The translations under genes and the position numbers were made by a program. Shown in pieces: positions 1 to 4,453 of a DNA stretch of 6,474 nucleotides. Location of the stretch: assembly GCA_039914705.1 (NCBI GenBank), contig JBDSOT010000148.1, positions 1 to 6,474 of the forward strand, given 5' to 3'. Source of the stretch: JBDSTW01 sp039914705 (GTDB lineage: Bacteria; Pseudomonadota; Gammaproteobacteria; SURF-13). The notes beneath the pieces were generated by a model. That model saw only the letters and a program-made list of their open reading frames with translations, was not told where the DNA came from and made no database searches. Positions within the stretch are counted from its first letter, which is position 1; each line of letters starts with the position of its first letter.

Positions 1-971
1 CCGGTAAACGTTTACGCGACGAGCGCGAGGCGCGTAGCCTGTCCGTTGAGCAGGTGGCCGGCAAACTTCGCCTTGACGTCAAACAGATCGAGGCCATGGA
101 ACGCGACGAATTTACCAGTCTCGTGGCGCCGGTGTTTGCGCGTGGTTATCTGCGCAGTTACGCGCGCTTTCTGCAGCTACCTGCTGATGCGATTATCAGG
201 TCGTACGAAAATCAAAAGGGACCTATCCCCAAGGTGCTGCATGGGCGCTCAGTATTGTCTGATGTAGACGGTGGCGTCGGCGGACATGACCGGGCGATGA
301 GCTGGGTCGTTTATCTAATCGTTTTGGCATCACTTATTCTGGGCGTTGTGTGGTGGCAAACGGGAGGGACCTTCAAGTTTGGACAGGAGCAGACTGCTTC
401 CAACTTCGATCCTGATGAGTTGCCGACATTGCCCGATGCTGAGGATGAAGTTGAGCCAGTCCCGGCGAAAAAAGCCTCCGCAGCGCCACGAAGAGTTGAC
501 AATAACGTGGTGCAATCTTTGCCTTCACAAACATCGAATCCGGCACCGGCTCAGGGCGTCAATGCCTACATGCCAGGTATGCTTACGATACCAGCGGTGC
601 CTCAAGGGCAAAACGCAAAAACTACAACACCTGCCCCAGACCCGCAAAAAATTCCAGCGCAGGCGGCCGTTCCAGTGCCCGTACCTGCGCCACCAGCCAA
701 TGTCGCCATCCCATCGGTGGTGTTAAATTTGACGCAGCAGTCCTGGGTCGACATCACTGATGCCACCGGCAATAAGCTTGTTTACAAGCTGTTGCCGGCA
801 GGCACCCACAAAACCTTGCAAGACCTCAAGCTTCCGCTCAAGGTGATATTGGGCAATGCCGCCGGCGTCAACCTCGAATACAGCGGCAAACCCTTCGATC
901 ATTCGGGTTTTAGCCACAAAGGTGTCACTAGCTTTGAATTGGGTTCACCGGAACCCAATGCCGCGCAGTAA
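1..971 (+). CDS. rodZ: RodZ-like cytoskeletal membrane protein, 5'-truncated
   Basis: RodZ is an inner-membrane protein that links the MreB cytoskeleton to the cell-wall elongation machinery and maintains rod shape. The reading frame is open from base 3, so the true start lies upstream; the in-frame GTG at 54 falls inside the helix-turn-helix and is not the start. The first visible residues (GKRLRDEREARSLSVEQVAG) match the start of the RodZ HTH_25 domain, which in the family binds MreB, and continue to a typical GYLRSYARFLQLP segment. A single membrane span is encoded at about 297-359 (SWVVYLIVLASLILGVVWW). A long Pro/Ala-rich periplasmic linker follows, about 400-710. The C-terminal DUF4115-type domain, about 720-950, contains SWVDITDATGNKLVYKLLPAG and GKPFDHSGF. 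All three parts are in the family order, and probably only some 10-20 N-terminal residues are missing. hisS follows after 42 bases with no clear terminator, so the two may be co-transcribed. Confidence 0.93.
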   Translation, partial: GKRLRDEREARSLSVEQVAGKLRLDVKQIEAMERDEFTSLVAPVFARGYLRSYARFLQLPADAIIRSYENQKGPIPKVLHGRSVLSDVDGGVGGHDRAMSWVVYLIVLASLILGVVWWQTGGTFKFGQEQTASNFDPDELPTLPDAEDEVEPVPAKKASAAPRRVDNNVVQSLPSQTSNPAPAQGVNAYMPGMLTIPAVPQGQNAKTTTPAPDPQKIPAQAAVPVPVPAPPANVAIPSVVLNLTQQSWVDITDATGNKLVYKLLPAGTHKTLQDLKLPLKVILGNAAGVNLEYSGKPFDHSGFSHKGVTSFELGSPEPNAAQ

Positions 972-1001
972 TTAATTTTCGACCACTAATCCAAAACTAA
1001 T

Positions 1002-1016
1002 CAGGCGTTGCGCGTG
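1002..1016 (+). promoter_or_regulatory. hisS ribosome-binding site and GTG start
   Basis: A short CAGG (1002-1005) is the only Shine-Dalgarno-like match before hisS. It lies 8 bases before the GTG at 1014 but only 2 bases before the in-frame TTG at 1008. Spacing therefore favours GTG. The site is weak, so translation may depend partly on coupling to rodZ upstream. Confidence 0.5.
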
Positions 1017-2324
1017 TCCAAAACCCTTCAGGCTATTCGCGGCATGAATGACATCCTGCCGCACGAGATGCCGTACTGGCAATTTCTTGAACAAACCCTG
1101 CGCGACCTCCTGGCTTGCTACGGTTATGAAGAGATTCGCTTTCCCATCGTGGAACACACCGAACTTTTTTCGCGTGCCATCGGTGAGGTTACCGATATCG
1201 TCGAGAAGGAGATGTATACCTTCAATGATCGCAACGGCGACAGCCTGACCCTTAGGCCCGAGGGCACGGCGGGCTGCGTGCGTGCGGCCATCGAGAATGG
1301 GCTGTTGCACAATCAAGTGCAGCGGCTGTGGTACATGGGCTCCATGTTTCGCCATGAACGTCCACAAAAGGGGCGTTACCGTCAATTCCATCAAGTGGGC
1401 GTAGAAACCTACGGCATGACGGGGCCGGAGATCGATGCCGAGTTAATCCTCATGACGGCGCGTTTGTGGCGTAATCTGGGCTTGCACAATGCGATAAGTG
1501 CTGAGGATACTGAAACGGCGGGCAGTGGTTTAGTGCTGCAAATAAATTCCCTCGGCACACCTGCCGCACGGATAATTTACCGCGAGCACCTGGTGAAATA
1601 TTTTTCCGCTCACCACGACCAGCTTGATGAAGATAGTAAAAGACGCCTGCACAGTAATCCGTTGCGCATCCTCGACAGCAAAAATCCTGCCCTGCAAACA
1701 TTAAATACCAACGCCCCGCAACTGAGCGACTACCTGGACGACGAATCCACGGCGCACTTTGCGGCGCTGTGCGCCTATCTGGATGCCGCCGGGCTACGCT
1801 ATCAAATCAATCCGCGCCTGGTGCGCGGCCTGGATTATTACAATAAAACCGTCTTCGAGTGGGTGTCGGACACCTTGGGCGCGCAAGGCACGATCTGCGC
1901 GGGCGGCCGCTATGACGGGTTGGTAGAACAGATTGGCGGAAAGTCCACTCCGGCGATCGGTTTTGCTGCGGGCCTGGAGCGGCTGGTCGCCTTGTTACAG
2001 ACGCATACCACGCCTGCCGACAGGCCGCCGCACGTCTACCTTGTGATGATAGGCGAACCGGCCAGCCGCGCAGGTTTATTATTGGCTGAAAAACTACGCG
2101 ACGCGTTGCCAAGCCTAAGGCTAATAAGTGACTGCGCAGGAGGCAGTTTAAAAAGTCAACTCAAGCGCGCGGACAAGAGCTGCGCGCGCTTTGCAGTCAT
2201 CCTGGCCGAGCAAGAATTGGCTACCGGAACCGTCAGCGTAAAGGCCTTGCGCGACCAGGATCAAAAACAGGAATCTGTGCCAGTTACATCGTTGATAAAA
2301 TTTCTTGCAGATGCCATGGCCTAA
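1014..2324 (+). CDS. hisS: Histidyl-tRNA synthetase (class II)
   Basis: This cytoplasmic enzyme joins histidine to tRNA-His using ATP. All class II landmarks are visible, numbered from the GTG at 1014: the N-terminal QAIRGMNDILP (6-16), LRPEGTAGCVRA (80-91), motif 2 MFRHERPQKGRYRQFHQ (111-127, with Arg113), the HisRS signature LVRGLDYYNKTVFEW (269-283, with Arg271), CAGGRYDGLVEQIGG (295-309), and motif 3 AIGFAAGLERLVALL (314-328). A C-terminal anticodon-binding domain follows from about residue 338. The predicted 436 residues compare with 424 in E. coli; the difference matches an insert near 160-172. A TTG at 1008 is also in frame, but the GTG fits the usual N-terminus (MSKTLQAIRG) and sits 8 bases after an AGG. 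The neighbours are unusual: rodZ is directly upstream without ispG, and yfgM/bamB do not follow. Confidence 0.97.
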   Translation: MSKTLQAIRGMNDILPHEMPYWQFLEQTLRDLLACYGYEEIRFPIVEHTELFSRAIGEVTDIVEKEMYTFNDRNGDSLTLRPEGTAGCVRAAIENGLLHNQVQRLWYMGSMFRHERPQKGRYRQFHQVGVETYGMTGPEIDAELILMTARLWRNLGLHNAISAEDTETAGSGLVLQINSLGTPAARIIYREHLVKYFSAHHDQLDEDSKRRLHSNPLRILDSKNPALQTLNTNAPQLSDYLDDESTAHFAALCAYLDAAGLRYQINPRLVRGLDYYNKTVFEWVSDTLGAQGTICAGGRYDGLVEQIGGKSTPAIGFAAGLERLVALLQTHTTPADRPPHVYLVMIGEPASRAGLLLAEKLRDALPSLRLISDCAGGSLKSQLKRADKSCARFAVILAEQELATGTVSVKALRDQDQKQESVPVTSLIKFLADAMA

Positions 2325-2576
2325 TCTGCATCCTCCCCTTAAATATCCAACCTCACGTCCTGAAAAACGCGGTTTTATAACGCCTATCTCGTTTGCAAAA
2401 CACGGAATCTTCGTGTGTAAGTTGAGGCGATGATCGCTGCATAATTTAGACTAAGACCAAGTCTAATAAGGGTTAAAGTTTTTTCTGCACTATCCAAAAA
2501 TAGACTAAGTGTTGTAAAGTTGTGTTACTGAAATGCTTAGTAATACTTTAGACATATTTTACAGGGACAGGTAATC
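2325..2576. other. Non-coding gap after hisS with operator-like repeats
   Basis: These 252 bases hold no convincing gene. The first half shows only a very short stem (AAAAC-GCG-GTTTT, 2364-2376) that is too weak to call a terminator. The second half is AT-rich and contains the TAGACTAAG-type repeats listed separately. The Shine-Dalgarno site of the next gene (AGG at 2569-2571, 5 bases before its ATG) is at the end. The gap is long enough to carry an independent promoter, but no pair of -35 and -10 boxes stands out. A weak candidate is TTGTGT (2520-2525) with TAATAC (2541-2546), at a short 15-base spacing. Confidence 0.6.
2446..2553. repeat. TAGACTAAG direct and inverted repeats, candidate operator
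   Basis: TAGACTAAG occurs exactly at 2447-2455 and again at 2501-2509, a 54-base offset of about five helical turns. The first copy also forms an inverted repeat, TTAGACT (2446-2452) with AGTCTAA (2460-2466), separated by 7 bases. Partial copies follow: CTTAGT at 2536-2541 (reverse complement of ACTAAG) and TTAGAC at 2548-2553. All lie within 131 bases upstream of the next gene's start. Repeated half-sites at helical spacing are what a transcription-factor binding region looks like, but no known consensus is recognised and the region is AT-rich, so chance is not excluded. Confidence 0.4.
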
Positions 2577-3422
2577 ATGCAGCTCGGCAATCCTCGTTTT
2601 ATGCACGTCATTTTTAGCGCAGGATTTGCTGCATTAGTATCCTTACCTTTTATTCCCGTTGTAAACGCTGACACGATTCCACAAGCGCCACCTACTCTGG
2701 AGCGCGCGCAACAATTACTCGAGGAGGCCGAGGAAACTGAGGCTCAGGCCATTCTGAGAGAGATACTCAAAGACCCGCAACAGCATTCAGCCGCATACGG
2801 TCAGTTGGTGTGGCTTGCCCTGGTGGCACGCGATCAAGCCCGGCTTAATGAGTTATTTGACGCCTACTGGGCCTATCCTTTTGAAGACCCGGAGCAATTC
2901 CAGGGGCGCATCGAATTTTATGAATTACAAGACCTGCGGGAAATTTACAATCAGGCGATTCAGGATTTCATGGCCCGCCGGTGGCCCCCGGCCGAGCAGG
3001 GTTTTAGTCGGCTATTGGGTGACGCCGCCTTTCATCGCCAGGCCGCGTCCTGGTTATTTCGTATAGCGATGAAACAGAAAGATTTCGAGCGCGCTCAGTT
3101 TATTGCCGGACTCGCTAGACTGCCTACGGACGACGCCGCATCGTCCCCTAACATATTAGGAGCGTGTGCCGCGCAACGAAAGTCGGATCGGCAGAAATCG
3201 CAGGAAGGATTAACGCTGATCACTAACGAATTGAAGCAACGCAACGGCTATGGCGAATCGCCAAAAGATAGATTGGCCGCGCAGCGCATGGTTTTTGTGG
3301 CGATGGTCCGGTTACACAATGAAATTGACCAATGTTTCCGTTTTGCCATGAACACGCCTGCCGAGGCGCGTCCATTATTTCCGGATTTGCCGGACAAGGT
3401 GCTGGCCTATTTGGCGCGCTAA
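2577..3422 (+). CDS. Secreted helical TPR-like protein, function unknown
   Basis: I do not recognise this 281-residue protein as a named family. It starts with a good Sec signal peptide: a hydrophobic stretch (about 11-29) and a likely signal peptidase I site VNA|DT after residue 31, so it should be periplasmic or exported. It has no lipobox. The rest is almost wholly helical in character with paired amphipathic helices (ERAQQLLEEAEETEAQAILR at 42-61, then about 71-100, 117-147 and 155-180), resembling tetratricopeptide or related helical repeats, which usually mediate protein binding. Two cysteines remain in the mature part (C197, C253) and could form a disulfide; there is no CXXCH. The ATG at 2577 is supported by AGG 5 bases upstream and by the signal peptide beginning there. 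The response regulator follows after 91 bases on the same strand, so the pair may be co-transcribed. It is not YfgM, which sits here in E. coli but has an N-terminal anchor of different sequence. Confidence 0.82.
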   Translation: MQLGNPRFMHVIFSAGFAALVSLPFIPVVNADTIPQAPPTLERAQQLLEEAEETEAQAILREILKDPQQHSAAYGQLVWLALVARDQARLNELFDAYWAYPFEDPEQFQGRIEFYELQDLREIYNQAIQDFMARRWPPAEQGFSRLLGDAAFHRQAASWLFRIAMKQKDFERAQFIAGLARLPTDDAASSPNILGACAAQRKSDRQKSQEGLTLITNELKQRNGYGESPKDRLAAQRMVFVAMVRLHNEIDQCFRFAMNTPAEARPLFPDLPDKVLAYLAR

Positions 3423-3430
3423 AGTTATAA

Positions 3431-3476
3431 GCTATGTAAAGCAGGCGCATTAGCGGCAGCACCTGTAATACATAGC
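3431..3476 (+). other. Long imperfect hairpin between TPR-like gene and regulator
   Basis: GCTATGTA (3431-3438) pairs perfectly with TACATAGC (3469-3476). After a 2-by-2 internal loop the stem continues with GCAGG (3441-3445) against CCTGT (3462-3466, one G-U pair). After one mismatch come GC (3447-3448) and GC (3459-3460), closing a loop of about 10 bases. This gives about 15 pairs over 46 bases. No T-tract follows, so it is not a classical intrinsic terminator. It could be an RNA stability or attenuation element, a Rho-related structure, or a DNA-level operator. It ends 27 bases before the Shine-Dalgarno site of the regulator. Confidence 0.5.
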
Positions 3477-3513
3477 ACAAAACAGCACTGCCCGCGGGTG
3501 CACAGGAGAGAGC

Positions 3514-4176
3514 ATGCTGATACGTGTATTATTAGTTGATAACCAAAGGCTCTTTCGTCAAAGTCTGGGCTTGATGCTGGGGCAGGATCCGGACATTCGA
3601 ATTGTCGGCGAGGCCGCCGATGGACAAGAGGCCTTTTCACTGGCACTGGAAAAAAAGCCGCAGATTATCCTCATGGACCTGGATCTTCCCAAGATCGATG
3701 GCGTCCAGGCCACGCGACTAATCCTGGAGCATGTCAAAACCAAGGTGCTGATACTTTCTGTCTACGACGATAACCCGCATATCACTATGGGTCTGGATGC
3801 GGGTGCGGTGGGCTACGTGCTGAAAGACGTCGACTGTCATGAATTGCTGCGTATCATCAAGCTTTACGCACACGGCTCTCCCGTTAGTTCCGCCTTCTTA
3901 ACCCCTTGCGAAACCATGCAGGATGATAAAGATAAGGTACATCTTAGTAATGGCATTCCGCTGACGCGCCGGGAATTGGAGGTGATGGACATGCTTACCT
4001 GCGGCCTGCGCAGCCAGGAGATTGCCGAAACGCTGAGTATCTCGGTAGAGACCGTTAAGGTGCATATACAGCACATCTACCGGAAGCTCGGGGTGAAAAA
4101 TCGCGTCGACATGATCCTATCCCTGAAGACCTCAGTTGCCTCATCGAGTACCGCACGCCTGTCTAATGGCAATTAG
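3514..4176 (+). CDS. NarL/FixJ-type (LuxR HTH) response regulator
   Basis: This 220-residue cytoplasmic protein has the two-domain plan and length of NarL-family regulators. These are phosphorylated by a sensor kinase and then bind DNA. The receiver domain (about 1-120) has D9, phospho-acceptor D55 in MDLDLP, S82 at the end of beta-4 and K104 in YVLKD. The second acidic-pocket residue, usually Asp, is N10 (VDNQ). After a linker (about 125-147), the LuxR-type helix-turn-helix covers about 148-207: LTRRELEVMDML, then the probe region SQEIAETLSISVETVKVHIQ and HIYRKLGVKNRVDMI. The ATG at 3514 has a strong AGGAG (3504-3508) 5 bases upstream. No histidine kinase is visible. Possible targets by position are the TPR-like gene upstream, its own operon, or the cytochrome gene 277 bases downstream; none is shown. 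The exact subfamily cannot be told from the sequence. Confidence 0.95.
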   Translation: MLIRVLLVDNQRLFRQSLGLMLGQDPDIRIVGEAADGQEAFSLALEKKPQIILMDLDLPKIDGVQATRLILEHVKTKVLILSVYDDNPHITMGLDAGAVGYVLKDVDCHELLRIIKLYAHGSPVSSAFLTPCETMQDDKDKVHLSNGIPLTRRELEVMDMLTCGLRSQEIAETLSISVETVKVHIQHIYRKLGVKNRVDMILSLKTSVASSSTARLSNGN

Positions 4177-4313
4177 GGAAATAACAAGACGCATAAAGTC
4201 AGTTGATGACAAGATTTATAAGAAATAGATAGAAAAAGTAATTATGTCTTGAAGATCAAATACAAATTATTTTATAGATTATTCAATATCTTAAAAAAAT
4301 AGCCTAAAATAAT

Positions 4314-4336
4314 ATAACTAAAAAGAGTTATTTTTT
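4314..4336 (+). terminator. Weak terminator-like stem with T-tract
   Basis: ATAACT (4314-4319) pairs with AGTTAT (4326-4331) around a 6-base loop, and T residues run to 4336. The form is that of an intrinsic terminator for the response regulator. However, the stem has only one G-C pair, lies 138 bases past the stop codon and sits in very AT-rich DNA, so it may be chance. Confidence 0.2.
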
Positions 4337-4372
4337 AACATTAAATACATAAAAAATAAGTATTTCGAGTTA

Positions 4373-4401
4373 TTGCTGCCTTACCCGTCTGGCCTTTTAA
4401 T
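4373..4401 (+). promoter_or_regulatory. Candidate sigma-70 promoter for the cytochrome gene
   Basis: TTGCTG (4373-4378) and TTTAAT (4396-4401) are spaced by exactly 17 bases. The -10 box matches TATAAT at five of six bases; the -35 matches TTGACA at three. Transcription would begin near 4408, giving a leader of about 46 bases before the ATG at 4454. The A/T tracts just upstream could act as an UP element. Because the -35 is weak, activation by a regulator is plausible. Confidence 0.4.
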
Positions 4402-4453
4402 GGCATAGCTTAAATTTAATCCAATACCAATATATTATCTCTGGAGCCATGCT

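Larger units (their letters stand above)
4177..4453. other. AT-rich intergenic region before the cytochrome gene
   Basis: This 277-base gap is very AT-rich: by direct count 4201-4380 has 35 G/C of 180 (about 19%), against more than half G/C in parts of the flanking genes. No gene is supported. It contains A- and T-tracts, an inverted repeat ATTATTTTA (4266-4274) with TAAAATAAT (4305-4313), a weak terminator-like stem and a candidate promoter (both listed separately). Such composition suits an upstream regulatory region with UP-element-like or nucleoid-protein binding sites, or an old insertion. The sequence cannot distinguish these. Confidence 0.7.

Noticed and set aside
346..726. 126-codon + strand frame overlapping rodZ
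   Set aside because: It overlaps the RodZ membrane span and Pro-rich linker in another frame; the product has no domain, and the RodZ frame is supported at both ends.
985..1002. ACTAATC direct repeat (985-991 and 996-1002) before hisS
   Set aside because: Seven bases repeated once at 11-base spacing in an AT-rich gap. It could easily be chance, and there is no promoter around it.
972..1394. 140-codon - strand open frame over the start of hisS
   Set aside because: It is antisense to conserved HisS motifs, and nothing in its product is recognisable.
2364..2376. AAAAC-GCG-GTTTT stem as a hisS terminator
   Set aside because: Five mostly A-T pairs with a 3-base loop and only four T residues inside the stem itself. 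It is too weak to call.
4401..4416. Sigma-54 promoter (TGGCAT...)
   Set aside because: TGGCA is present, but the required GC of the -12 element is absent at the right spacing (TAAA instead of TTGC).
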